The notes: generated by a model not told the origin, from the sequence alone. 64,000 nucleotides of DNA from TMED14 sp964475135 (GCA_964475135.1 CAYYWL010000002.1:1-64000), one strand, 5' to 3'; shown: positions 17,637 through 27,178, numbered from the stretch's first letter. Numbers and translations: made by a program.

Positions 17637-18608
17637 ATGAAACGCATAGCCGTGCTGACCTCAGGGGGCGACGCCCCTGGAATGAACGCCGCCATCCGCG
17701 CTGTGGTGCGGTCCGCTTCTTTTTATGGACTTGAATGTGTAGGCGTGTACCGCGGCTACGACGGATTGGTTGAGGCGGATTTTGTTCCGCTCGACAGCAA
17801 AAGTGTGCGCAACATTCTCGCCCAGGGCGGAACCATTCTCAAGTCCGCGCGCAGCCAACGATTCCGCACCCCAGAGGGCCGCGCCGAAGCCGCCGCCAAC
17901 CTTCGCGCCCAGGGCATCGATGGCCTCGTGGTGATTGGCGGAGACGGAACCTTTACCGGTGCCCACAAACTTTGTGAAGAGCACGCGATTCCGGTCGTCG
18001 GAATTCCGGGCACCATCGACAACGACCTGTTCGGCACAGACTACACGATCGGATACGATACCGCGAGCAACACGGTGGTCGAGAGCATCGACAAGATTCG
18101 CGACACCGCCAACAGCCACAACCGCCTCTTTTTGGTCGAGGTGATGGGCCGCGACGCCGGATTCATTGCACTGAGCTCGGGCCTTGCGACGGGTGCCATA
18201 AGCATCGTGCTTCCCGAGCGCAATACCACCATCGAAGAGCTTCAGGCCGCGATTGACCAGGGCGCCGAACGCAAAAAAACCAGCAACATCGTCGTCGTCG
18301 CCGAAGGCAACCGCCTCGGAACCCCCTTTGAGCTCGCCGACGCGCTGAAACAACACAACCCCGACCTTGACGTCAAAGTCACCATTCTCGGACACATTCA
18401 GCGGGGCGGTTCGCCCAGCATGCTCGACCGAGTGAACGCCAGCCGACTCGGCGTGGCGGCGGTGGAAGCCTTGCTCAACGGCAAGTCCGACGTCATGGTG
18501 GGCATCGTGAGCGGTCAGCTTGCGCACACCCATCTACCCATGGCTATTCTCAACAAAGCTTCGCTCGACGAAGATTTGATACGCATTGCCCGAATACTGT
18601 CTATCTAA
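17637..18608 (+). CDS. pfkA: ATP-dependent 6-phosphofructokinase
   Basis: 323 residues from the ATG at 17637; an earlier in-frame ATG at 17604 lies in the operator/promoter. Commits fructose-6-phosphate to glycolysis. Motifs in order: LTSGGDAPGMNAAIR (ATP site), GGDGTFTGA, GTIDNDLFGTDYTIGYDTA (catalytic Asp), MGRDAGFIA and GHIQRGGSPSMLDR. A Gly follows GGDG as GGDGTF, the ATP-dependent pattern. It heads a gene run leading into maltose breakdown, an unusual place for a core glycolytic gene. Confidence 0.96.
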   Translation: MKRIAVLTSGGDAPGMNAAIRAVVRSASFYGLECVGVYRGYDGLVEADFVPLDSKSVRNILAQGGTILKSARSQRFRTPEGRAEAAANLRAQGIDGLVVIGGDGTFTGAHKLCEEHAIPVVGIPGTIDNDLFGTDYTIGYDTASNTVVESIDKIRDTANSHNRLFLVEVMGRDAGFIALSSGLATGAISIVLPERNTTIEELQAAIDQGAERKKTSNIVVVAEGNRLGTPFELADALKQHNPDLDVKVTILGHIQRGGSPSMLDRVNASRLGVAAVEALLNGKSDVMVGIVSGQLAHTHLPMAILNKASLDEDLIRIARILSI

Positions 18609-18637
18609 CCCATTTTACTCGTTTTTTTGTACTCGCT

Positions 18638-19636
18638 ATGAATAAGATCGCAATCAACGGATTTGGCCGCATCGGCCGCCTCACCTTTCGCAACCTCATC
18701 GTACGTCCCGACGTTGAGATTGTAGCCATCAACGACTTGACCGACACCGCCACCTTGGCGCACTTGCTCAAGTACGACTCGGCGCACGGAGGCTTCCAAG
18801 GTACGGTTTCGCACACTCCAAACAGCCTGATCGTCAATGGCAAAGAGATTCGCATTACCGCCATCAAGAACCCTGCAGAGCTTCCATGGGGCGAGCTGGG
18901 TGTGGACCTCGTGATCGAGTCAACCGGAATCTTTACCAGCAAAGAGCAGCTTGAGCTGCACCTGCAGGCCGGTGCCAAGAAGGTGGGCCTCAGCGCTCCC
19001 GCAAAGGCCGACGACGTGAAGACGGTGGTATTGGGCGTAAACGAGGGAATCCTCGGTCCCGACGACCACGTGTTCAGCAACGCTTCGTGCACGACCAACT
19101 GCTTGGCTCCGATGATGAAAGTCCTCAACGACACCTTTGGGGTGGTCAAAGGCTACATGCTTACTGTACATGCCTACACCAACGACCAGAGTATTCAGGA
19201 TGCTCCGCACCGCGACCTTCGCCGCGCACGCGCTGCTGCGGTGAGCATGATTCCGACCACCACCGGGGCCGCCAAGGCCGTGGGCCTCGTGCTTCCCGAA
19301 CTGAAGGGCAAGCTCGACGGCTACGCGATCCGCGTCCCAACACTTACGGGCTCAGCCACTGACGTAACGGTAGAATTGGCAAAGCCCGCTACCGCTGCCG
19401 AAATCAACGCCGCCATGAAGGCCGCCGCCGAAGGTCCGCTGAAGGGCATTCTTCAGTACACTGAAGACCCCATCGTGTCTGCCGACATCGTGGGCAACAA
19501 GCACTCGTGCATTTTTGACTCTGGCATCACGTCGGCCAACGGAACCCTGGTGAAAATCATGGGTTGGTACGACAACGAGGCCGGCTACTCTGCCCGCATG
19601 GCCGACATGGCAGTGCGCATGGCAGCTCAATCTTAA
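18638..19636 (+). CDS. gap: Glyceraldehyde-3-phosphate dehydrogenase
   Basis: 332 residues. NAD site INGFGRIGRL at the N-terminus with an acidic INDL after the second strand; catalytic SNASCTTNC with Cys at about residue 151; C-terminal WYDNEAGYSARM. The 29-base gap to pfkA and six-base gap to the next kinase place it in one operon. The spacer upstream is T-rich (18609-18637) without a clear promoter box. Confidence 0.96.
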   Translation: MNKIAINGFGRIGRLTFRNLIVRPDVEIVAINDLTDTATLAHLLKYDSAHGGFQGTVSHTPNSLIVNGKEIRITAIKNPAELPWGELGVDLVIESTGIFTSKEQLELHLQAGAKKVGLSAPAKADDVKTVVLGVNEGILGPDDHVFSNASCTTNCLAPMMKVLNDTFGVVKGYMLTVHAYTNDQSIQDAPHRDLRRARAAAVSMIPTTTGAAKAVGLVLPELKGKLDGYAIRVPTLTGSATDVTVELAKPATAAEINAAMKAAAEGPLKGILQYTEDPIVSADIVGNKHSCIFDSGITSANGTLVKIMGWYDNEAGYSARMADMAVRMAAQS

Positions 19637-19642
19637 GAAGTT

Positions 19643-20518
19643 ATGGTATTTATCGTCGAAAGCGGCTCCACCAAAGCCGATTGGATTCTTTTGGACGCTT
19701 CGGCCACTGAGGTCGGACGCTGGTCGGTCAAGGGCCTCAACCCCTACTTTCACGACGCGGACGAAGTCGAGCGCACCCTGCGCGCCGAATCCGAAATCAT
19801 GGCCCACGCTCCTTCGGTGGAAAAGGTCTTTTTTTACGGAGCCGGATGCTCGTCCGACGCCCTGAATGCCATCATCGCCGAAGGCCTTGAGCGCGTGTTC
19901 ACGGCGGCCAACGTCCTGGTTGACCACGACTTGCTCGCGGCGGCCTACGCCACCTACTTTGGCGAGCCGCACATCGCGTGCATCCTCGGAACCGGATCCA
20001 ATTCATGCTACTTCGACGGTACGGCCGTGCACGAAGAGGTACCCGCGCTAGCCTACATCTTGGGCGACGAGGGTTCGGCGAGCTACATCGGCAAGCGGTT
20101 GGTGCGCGACTTTCTGTACAAGCGCCTTCCTGCCGACCTGCACGCTGCCTTTGTCGGATCCTACGGCGTCGGCAAAGCCGAGATCTTCAATTCGGTATAC
20201 AACGAGCCCAACGCCAACGTCTACCTCGCGAACTACGCGCGGTTTGCCGGCGACCACGCTGAGCATCCGTACATTCAAGAGATTGTATTCGAGGGATTTA
20301 AGGCCTTTATCGAGTTCCACGTGCTCTGCTTCGCCGAGGCCCGTCAAGGCGCCCAGGTGAACTTCGTAGGCTCGGTGGCCAAGGCCTTTGAGCCGCTGCT
20401 CCAGAAGGCATGCGCCGAAGCCGGCGTGCGCTACGGACGCACCCAAGCTAAGCCCGTCAACCGCTTAGTGGAGTACCACATTGACGTGCTGCGGGTTCTC
20501 GAACCCCAAGCCCTGTGA
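19643..20518 (+). CDS. BadF/NAGK-type sugar kinase, possible glucokinase
   Basis: 291 residues, ASKHA ATPase fold of the BadF/BadG and N-acetylglucosamine kinase group. Phosphate loop ESGSTKADW at the start, GAGCSSDALN, and GTGSNSCYFDG in the middle are the ATP/phosphate motifs. Between gap and beta-phosphoglucomutase it is well placed to phosphorylate the free glucose released by maltose phosphorylase; that assignment is inferred from position only. N-acetylglucosamine or another amino sugar is the alternative substrate. Its TGA overlaps the pgmB GTG. Confidence 0.82.
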   Translation: MVFIVESGSTKADWILLDASATEVGRWSVKGLNPYFHDADEVERTLRAESEIMAHAPSVEKVFFYGAGCSSDALNAIIAEGLERVFTAANVLVDHDLLAAAYATYFGEPHIACILGTGSNSCYFDGTAVHEEVPALAYILGDEGSASYIGKRLVRDFLYKRLPADLHAAFVGSYGVGKAEIFNSVYNEPNANVYLANYARFAGDHAEHPYIQEIVFEGFKAFIEFHVLCFAEARQGAQVNFVGSVAKAFEPLLQKACAEAGVRYGRTQAKPVNRLVEYHIDVLRVLEPQAL

Positions 20519-21150
20519 TCCGCGGATTTCTTTTTGACCTCGACGGGGTGCTGGTCGACACGGCCCAGTACCACTTTTTGGCCTGGCAGCGCATGGCGGC
20601 CGAGCTCGGAATTCACTTTGGCGAAGCCGAGAACGAGCAGCTCAAGGGCGTTTCACGGGCTGAATCCCTGAACCGCATCCTCGCCTGGGGCAGAAAAACC
20701 CTTTCGGACGCCGAGAAGCAGCACTGGATGACCCTCAAAAACGACTGGTACCTCGAACTCGTTCGGGGTATGCCGGCCGACGACTACCTGCCCGGAGCCC
20801 ACGAATTCCTACGCGCTAGCCGTGCCGCGGGAATCAAGGTGGCGCTGGGTTCCGCGTCCAAAAACGCTCCGCTCATTTTGGAGCGATTGGGCTGGATTCC
20901 GCTGTTTGACGCCTTAGTTGACGGCAACGTCGTGACCGCGTCCAAACCCGACCCCGAAGTCTTTCTCGAAGGCGCCCGACGCCTCGGCCTCAAGCCCGAG
21001 GAGTGTGTGGTGTTCGAAGATTCCGAAGCCGGAGTCGAAGCCGCCCGCCGCGGCGGCATGAAGGTGGTCGGAATCGGCCACGGCCTCGAAGCCGACCTTC
21101 TTGTCAGCGGCCTGGACCAACTGACGCCCGAACGCGCGCAGCAGCTTTAA
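20515..21150 (+). CDS. pgmB: Beta-phosphoglucomutase
   Basis: 211 residues, HAD superfamily. FDLDGVLVDTAQYHF carries the nucleophile and acid/base Asp residues, GVSRAESL the substrate cap loop, GSASKNAP the Ser motif, KPDPEVFL the Lys and FEDSEAGVEAA the metal-binding Asp pair. Converts beta-glucose-1-phosphate, the product of maltose phosphorylase, to glucose-6-phosphate. GTG start inside the kinase stop (GTGA). mapA follows after 20 bases. Confidence 0.94.
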   Translation: MIRGFLFDLDGVLVDTAQYHFLAWQRMAAELGIHFGEAENEQLKGVSRAESLNRILAWGRKTLSDAEKQHWMTLKNDWYLELVRGMPADDYLPGAHEFLRASRAAGIKVALGSASKNAPLILERLGWIPLFDALVDGNVVTASKPDPEVFLEGARRLGLKPEECVVFEDSEAGVEAARRGGMKVVGIGHGLEADLLVSGLDQLTPERAQQL

Positions 21151-21170
21151 CCCGTAACTAGCAACTCGCT
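21151..21170. repeat. Repeat fragment R4 between pgmB and mapA
   Basis: The 20-base spacer CCCGTAACTAGCAACTCGCT is an isolated piece of the AGTAACTAGCAACC module found in the longer repeat spacers, here inside an operon. Confidence 0.5.
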
Positions 21171-23246
21171 ATGAAGCCCCCCATTCACATCGATCCCTGG
21201 CGCGTCGTCGAAACGACCTGGACGCCCGAAGCCCACATCATGAGCGAAAGCCTTTTTGCGCTCGGCAACGGACGCATGGGGCACCGCGCCAACCACGAAG
21301 AGGCCTTTAGCGGCAAGCACCTCAAAGGGAGCTACATCGCCGGAGTGTACTACCCCGACAAGACTAAGGTGGGCTGGTGGAAGAACGGCTACCCGGAGTA
21401 CTTCGCCAAGGTCCTGAACGCCGTGAACTACGTGGGCATCGACCTACGCGTCGACGGCGAAGTGGTCGATTTGTACACGGCCAAGGTTTCAGAGTTTTAC
21501 CGCGAACTCGACATGGAGCACGGCGTCCTGACCCGCCGATTCACCGCCGCGCTCGCCAACGGAGCCACCGTGACCGTCGAAGCCCAGCGCTTCTTGAGCA
21601 TTGTGCGCGACGAGGTTTCGGCCCAGCAGTTCCGGGTGACGGTCGACCGCGCTGCCGAGGTGGTGCTCGAGCCCTACCTCGATTTTAACGTGGTGAATTC
21701 GGACGCCAACTGGGACGAGACGTTTTGGGCGCAAGAGGGCCACGGCGCGGGTTCGTGGGTCAAGGCACGCACCAAGAAGCTCGACTTTTTTGTGACCGCA
21801 GCCATGGAGTGCCGCGTTCATGGCGCGGGCGGAACGGCCGTGGGCCGTGAGGGCTACGCCGCNNNNNNNNNNNNNNNNNNNNNNNNNNNNNNNNNNNNNN
21901 NNNNNNNNNNNNNNNNNNNNNNNNNNNNNNNNNNNNNNNNNNNNNNNNNNNNNNNNNNNNNNCCCAAAGGATTCACCGGCGAGAAGTACGGCGGCTCGAC
22001 CTACTGGGACACCGAGGCCTACTGCCTACCCTTCTACCTCGCGTCGACCGACCCCGAAGTGGGCCGCAACCTGCTGGTGTACCGCTACAAGCAGCTCGAC
22101 AAGGCGATCGAAAACGCCGCCAAGCTCGGATTCACCGACGGGGCCGCGCTCTACCCGATGGTCACGATGAACGGCGAAGAGTGCCACAACGAGTGGGAGA
22201 TCACCTTCGAAGAAATCCACCGCAATGGCGCGATTTCGTACGGAATCTACACCTACCTGCGCCACACCCGCGACTACGGCTACCTGGCTGAAGGCGGACT
22301 CGAAGTGCTCGTCGCCATCGCCCGATTCTGGGCCCAGCGCGTCAACTGGAGCGACGACAAAGAGCAGTTCGTCATCTTGGGCGTGACTGGACCGAACGAG
22401 TACGAGAACAACGTCAACAACAACTACTACACGAACTTCATGGCCGCCTGGTGCTTGGAGTACGCCGCAGAATGCGCCGCGTACCTGGCCCAAAACCAGC
22501 CCGAGGACTACGCCGCACTCTGCGCCAAGATGGACCTCGACGCCGACGAACTCGAGCAGTGGGAAGCCATTCGCAGCAACATGTACTACCCGTACAGCGA
22601 AAAGCACGAGGTATTCTTGCAGCAGGACGGATTTTTGGACAAAGAGCTCGTCCCGGTGGCCCAACTCGACCCCGCAGAGCGCCCCATCAACCAAAAGTGG
22701 AGCTGGGACCGCATCCTGCGCTCGCCCTACATCAAGCAGGCCGACACGCTTCAGGGAATGTTTTTCTTTGAAGACCGCACGCCCGTCGAAACGCTTCAGA
22801 AGCACTTTGACTTTTACGAGCCCCTGACGGTGCACGAAAGCTCGCTGTCGCCCAGCGTGCACACCGTGCTCGCCTGCCGCCTCGGCTACGCGGCCAAGGC
22901 CTACGAGCTCTACCACCGCACCGCGCGCTTGGACCTCGACGACTACAACAAAGAAGTCTACCAAGGCCTGCACGTCACGGCGATGGGCGGCGCTTGGATG
23001 GCCGTCGTCTACGGATTTGGCGGAATGCGCCTGGTCGGCGAGGACCTGCACTTCAAGCCGTTCCTGCCCGAACAGTGGGGTGGAATCACCTTCCACCTGC
23101 GCTGGCGCGGAGCCCTTCTCTCGGTTCGCGTCGAGCAGAACCAACTGACGGTGCGTAACTTAGAGGGATCTGCAGCAGAATTCTACGTGGGCGGAACCCT
23201 CCAGAAGCTCGCCGCAGGCAGCGAACAAACCTATACCCACGCATGA
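21171..23246 (+). CDS. mapA: Maltose phosphorylase, GH65 (interrupted by a scaffold gap)
   Basis: Phosphorolyses maltose to glucose and beta-glucose-1-phosphate. The N-terminal beta-sandwich part runs to 21862. After the gap, the (alpha/alpha)6 barrel shows GEKYGGSTYWDTEAY, the catalytic-acid region VTGPNEYENNVNNNYY (Glu near 22398), IKQADTLQGMFFFED and HESSLSPSVHTVLACRLGYA. With the N run counted it is 691 codons; known enzymes are near 750-770, so some 200-350 bases are probably missing. Frame happens to be kept across the N run. Ends with a four-base overlap with the GH13 gene. Confidence 0.93.
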   Translation: MKPPIHIDPWRVVETTWTPEAHIMSESLFALGNGRMGHRANHEEAFSGKHLKGSYIAGVYYPDKTKVGWWKNGYPEYFAKVLNAVNYVGIDLRVDGEVVDLYTAKVSEFYRELDMEHGVLTRRFTAALANGATVTVEAQRFLSIVRDEVSAQQFRVTVDRAAEVVLEPYLDFNVVNSDANWDETFWAQEGHGAGSWVKARTKKLDFFVTAAMECRVHGAGGTAVGREGYAXXXXXXXXXXXXXXXXXXXXXXXXXXXXXXXXXXPKGFTGEKYGGSTYWDTEAYCLPFYLASTDPEVGRNLLVYRYKQLDKAIENAAKLGFTDGAALYPMVTMNGEECHNEWEITFEEIHRNGAISYGIYTYLRHTRDYGYLAEGGLEVLVAIARFWAQRVNWSDDKEQFVILGVTGPNEYENNVNNNYYTNFMAAWCLEYAAECAAYLAQNQPEDYAALCAKMDLDADELEQWEAIRSNMYYPYSEKHEVFLQQDGFLDKELVPVAQLDPAERPINQKWSWDRILRSPYIKQADTLQGMFFFEDRTPVETLQKHFDFYEPLTVHESSLSPSVHTVLACRLGYAAKAYELYHRTARLDLDDYNKEVYQGLHVTAMGGAWMAVVYGFGGMRLVGEDLHFKPFLPEQWGGITFHLRWRGALLSVRVEQNQLTVRNLEGSAAEFYVGGTLQKLAAGSEQTYTHA
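21863..21962. other. Scaffold gap, 100 N, inside mapA
   Basis: A round-number N run. Its flanks are not duplicated, unlike the other two gaps, and the protein is short by family standards, so real sequence is missing here. Confidence 0.95.
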
Positions 23247-25767
23247 AACGTTTCAGCCTTCTCAGCATCGCCGCCGCCGTGCTCACCGCCTGCGGCGGCT
23301 CCGGATCCGTTGATCTCGGCGACGAGTACGCCGGCCTCGGATGGCGCCCCGTTGACCTCGCTTCTTACGGCGTAACCAAAATCTACGCGACCGACTACCT
23401 GCTCAGCGAGCTGGACGAGTGGACCTTTCCCGAGGGTCTGACGGTGAAGTGGCAGCAAGATTCCGCCATTTGGCGGGTCGAAGGCCGCATGAAGCAGCCC
23501 CTGGGCGTCGCCAGCATCGAGGCCGCCGGCGGAACCTACCACTTGGTGCTGCGCCAGGCTCCAGTTCAGGAAGTGGAATTCANNNNNNNNNNNNNNNNNN
23601 NNNNNNNNNNNNNNNNNNNNNNNNNNNNNNNNNNNNNNNNNNNNNNNNNNNNNNNNNNNNNNNNNNNNNNNNNNNNNNNNNNGGCGGAACCTACCACTTG
23701 GTGCTGCGCCAGGCTCCAGTTCAGGAAGTGGAATTCAGCCTGCCGCTCAACCCCGGCGACAGCGCTGCCACCGCATACCTGATTGGAACGTTTAACGCGT
23801 GGAACCGCAGCAGCCACCCCATGGCGCGCGACACCGCGAACGTGGCCCGACTGAAGCTCAACCTCAAGCCCGGCCGCTACGAATACAAGTTCACGGTGGG
23901 CGGAATCGAAGTCAACGACCCGGCGAATCCAACCAAAGTCCCCAACGGATTGGGCGGAGCCAACGACGTCCTCGTGGTTGCCGAACCCGGCCAAGACTGC
24001 GCCCCCATCCAGATTCTCGGCGAGCGCGAAGGCGAGCTTGCCGTGAAGGCCCTGCCCAAGGGTCAAGAACTGATCGCATTTTGGAATACCTACCAAGTTT
24101 CGGTTCGGTCCGCCGAAGACGGCAGCCTTCGCGTGGCGATTCCGTCCGAAGCCGGCAGTGCCGAGCGCAGCCAGCTGCACCTGTACACGTTTAACGCGGA
24201 CCGCTTTGGCGGAGAGGCCATGGTTCCGCTGCACGAAGGCCACATTGTGAATTCGACTGCCCAGCTGCGCCGCGACGACTGGGAATCTGCGACCATGTAC
24301 TTTGCGTTGGTCGACCGCTTTAGTAACGGCAATCCGCTCAACGACAAGCCGTTAAACCGCGCCGACGTGCTCCCTGCCAACGACTACCACGGCGGTGACG
24401 TCGAGGGCGTCCAGCAGCGCCTCGAGAAGGGCTACTTTGAATCGCTCGGGTTCAACACCATTTGGCTTTCGCCGCTGCACCGCAACCCGCAGGGCGCCTG
24501 GGGCCTCTGGAACAAGGGCGGCGTAACCACGCGCTTCTCAGGCTACCACGGGTACTGGCCCACCAGCACGTCCAAGCCGGACGCCCGCATGGGAACCGCC
24601 GACGAAATCCGCCGCTTTAACCAAGTGGCGCACGACCGCAACCTCAATACGCTGATTGACTTTGTCGGCCACCACGTGCACCTCGAGCACCCCGTGCTCA
24701 AGGCCCACCCCGACTGGATCACGTCGCTCTACCTGCCCGATTCGTCGCTCAATACCGAGCGCTGGGACGACCACCGCCTGACGACGTGGTTCGACAAGCA
24801 CCTTCCGACCCTGAACTCGCAGCGGCCTGACGTCGTGATGGCGATGACCGACTCGGCGTTGCCGTGGGTGCAGGACTACGGGTTTGACGGGTTTCGCCAC
24901 GACGCGTCCAAGCACGTGGACCTGCTGTACTGGCGCACCCTGACGCGCAAGCTCAAGGAGCAGGTCGCCTATGCCGAGGGCCGTCGCCTCTACCAAATTG
25001 GCGAAACCTACGGTTCGCCAGAGCTCATCAACAGCTATGTGGGCAGCGGACTGCTGGATGCACAGTTCGACTTTAACCTCTACGACGCGGCCGTCGCCTT
25101 TTTTGGCAACTTGGGCGGAAGCGCCACGGCGCTCAAAGCCACCCTCGAAGCCAGCTTGGCGACCTACGGTCCCAACCACTTGATGGGCAACATCAGCGGA
25201 AACCAGGACCGTCCGCGCTTTGTCACCCTTGCCTCAGGCCACGTGTCGCCGCAAGAGGACACGAAGCTCGCCGGCTACACCCGCGCGACGCCCAAAGCCA
25301 CCGAGGCCGGGCTGGACCGCCTCGCCCTGCTGCACGCGTTCAATTGTGCGATTCCGGGAATTCCCGTGTGCTACTACGGCGACGAAGTAGGCCTCGAAGG
25401 AGCCAACGACCCCGACAACCGCCGCGACATGTCGTTTGAAGCTGCGGGCAAGCCGTCACCCTTCAGCAAAGCCCAGCGCCTGCTGCGTTCACGCACGGCC
25501 GATGTCTTTATGGAGCGCCGCGCCAGCTTGGCGCTGTGCTTCGGCCAGACCGCCATTCGCACCGTGGGCGAGGACGTGCTCGTCATCACCCGAACCTACC
25601 CCGGTGAGACCGTGCGCGTCGTCCTGAACCGAGGCGACAAGCCCGTAACCGTCCGCATCAACGACCTCGGACCCGACGCCCGCGTGGTGGCCGGAGAGGG
25701 CACGCTCAGCACCGTTAAGGCCGAGATTCCGGCCCGAAATTTTGCCTACATCAAATCCAACAAGTAA
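23243..25767 (+). CDS. GH13 alpha-amylase-family lipoprotein (contains a false gap)
   Basis: Joining across the duplicated gap gives one continuous 789-residue protein. Signal peptide ends in LTAC with lipid-bearing Cys17. A starch-binding/CBM48-like N-terminal part (LIGTFNAWNRSSHPM, YEYKFTVGGIEV) precedes the barrel: LVDRFSNGNPLND, DYHGGDVEGV, GFDGFRHDASKHV (nucleophile Asp502), QIGETYG (acid Glu536) and SGNQDRPRF (Asp604). In the last motif Gln replaces the usual His. Numbers assume removal of 155 artefact bases. Likely cuts maltodextrin at the cell surface or periplasm. ATGA overlap with mapA. Confidence 0.9.
23528..23582 (+). repeat. 55-bp duplication, left copy (assembly overlap)
   Basis: This exact 55-base text recurs at 23683-23737 directly after the N run. 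Reading through one copy restores the frame, EVEF then SLPLNP, so the two copies are the overlapping ends of adjacent contigs. Confidence 0.92.
23583..23682. other. Scaffold gap, 100 N, probably artificial
   Basis: Flanked by an exact 55-base duplication; with the gap plus one copy removed the GH13 gene is intact. Confidence 0.92.
23683..23737 (+). repeat. 55-bp duplication, right copy (assembly overlap)
   Basis: Identical to 23528-23582; see that entry. It shifts the apparent reading frame by 155 bases. Confidence 0.92.
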
Positions 25768-25773
25768 CCCCCT

Positions 25774-27141
25774 ATGAAGAAGCTCCTCGCTTTTGCAGTA
25801 GCCGCCGCCATGGCAGCCGCCTGCGCCCCCAAGGCCGCTGAAGAAACAGCCCACGCCTTTCACCCCGACTGGTCCAAGAACGCCGTGATCTACGAGGTCA
25901 ACGTGCGCCAGTACACACCCGAAGGCACGCTGGACGCGTTTGAAAAAGAGCTTCCGCGCATCAAAGACCTGGGTGTGGACATCCTGTGGTTTATGCCCAT
26001 GAGCCCCATCGGAGTCGAAAAGCGCAAGGGAGAGCTCGGCTCGTACTACAGCATCTCGGACTACACCGCCATCAATCCGGAATTCGGCGACAGCGCCGAC
26101 TTTGCCCGCGTGGTGGATGAGGCACACAAGCTGGGAATGAAGGTGATCTTGGACTGGGTTCCGAACCACACCGCCTGGGACCACCACTGGATGACCGAGC
26201 ACCCAGAGTTCTACTACCGCGATTCTGCCACGGGCGAAATCAGCAACGGCCGCAACGACCACAACCAGCCCACCGACTGGACCGACGTGGCTGAGCTCGA
26301 CTACGCCAACAAAGAGCTCTGGAAGGCCATGCAGGGCGAGCTCATGTGGTGGCTCAAGAACATGAAAATCGACGGATTTCGCTACGACATGATGGGCGGC
26401 CAGCCCCTCGAGTTCTGGCAAGAGACCAACGCCATGCTGCGCGCCGAGAATCCCGAGATCTTTTTGCTGGGCGAAACCGAGTTCTACTGGGCCCACGAGT
26501 CGCAGTGCGACATGACCTACGGCTGGGAGTTCCACCACCTGCTCAACAAGGCCTGCCAAGGCGAAGACGTCGCCACGATCGACGCCTACTTGGAGCGCCA
26601 AGAGAAGGACTTTCCGCAGGACGGCTACCGCATGTACTTCATCGACAACCACGACGAGAATTCGTGGAACGGAACCGTCGAGAAGCGCATCGGCGCCAAC
26701 GCCCAGGCCGCATACATTATCTGCGCCACGATGGAGCAGGGCATGCCTCTGATCTACAGCGGCCAAGAGGTGGGCCTCAACAAGTCGCTCCGCTTTTTTG
26801 AGCGCGACACAATCGACTGGAGCCGTCCGTCGCAGGCCGCCTTCTACACCAAGGTCAGCGCGCTCAAGCACGAGAATCCCGCCCTCAACAGCGGCGACTT
26901 TGGCGGAGCCCAGAAGCGCATCACCACCGGCAACAAACGGGTGTACGCCTTCAGCCGCATCAAGGGCGACAACACGGTGGTCGTGTTCACCAACTTCGAC
27001 GCCAAGGCCGCCGAGGTGACGTTTTCAGGCGCCCCCGCCGGCGACTACGTGAACCACTTTACCGGCGAGTCGTTCTCGCTGGCCGAGGGCGGAACCTTGA
27101 GCCTTCCGGCCCACGGGTTCCTCGTGCTGACGGCGAAGTAA
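25774..27141 (+). CDS. GH13 alpha-amylase-family lipoprotein
   Basis: 455 residues, six bases after the previous GH13 gene. Lipoprotein signal MKKLLAFAVAAAMAAAC with Cys17. Barrel motifs are complete: YEVNVRQYTPEG, ILDWVPNHTAWDH, GFRYDMMGG (nucleophile Asp205), LLGETEFYW (Glu234) and FIDNHDENSW (Asp294, His present). A short C-terminal beta domain ends in PAHGFLVLTAK. Compact, with no binding module, so it may act on small maltodextrins in the periplasm or at the outer membrane. Last gene of the operon; a terminator follows. Confidence 0.93.
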   Translation: MKKLLAFAVAAAMAAACAPKAAEETAHAFHPDWSKNAVIYEVNVRQYTPEGTLDAFEKELPRIKDLGVDILWFMPMSPIGVEKRKGELGSYYSISDYTAINPEFGDSADFARVVDEAHKLGMKVILDWVPNHTAWDHHWMTEHPEFYYRDSATGEISNGRNDHNQPTDWTDVAELDYANKELWKAMQGELMWWLKNMKIDGFRYDMMGGQPLEFWQETNAMLRAENPEIFLLGETEFYWAHESQCDMTYGWEFHHLLNKACQGEDVATIDAYLERQEKDFPQDGYRMYFIDNHDENSWNGTVEKRIGANAQAAYIICATMEQGMPLIYSGQEVGLNKSLRFFERDTIDWSRPSQAAFYTKVSALKHENPALNSGDFGGAQKRITTGNKRVYAFSRIKGDNTVVVFTNFDAKAAEVTFSGAPAGDYVNHFTGESFSLAEGGTLSLPAHGFLVLTAK

Positions 27142-27178
27142 TTTTTCAAACTCAGGTTGTAACCGGATTTTGGGTGGG

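Noticed and set aside
23528..23737. A real tandem duplication inside the GH13 gene
   Set aside because: Two identical 55-base copies on either side of an exact 100-N run, with frame restored by removing one, fit a contig overlap artefact.
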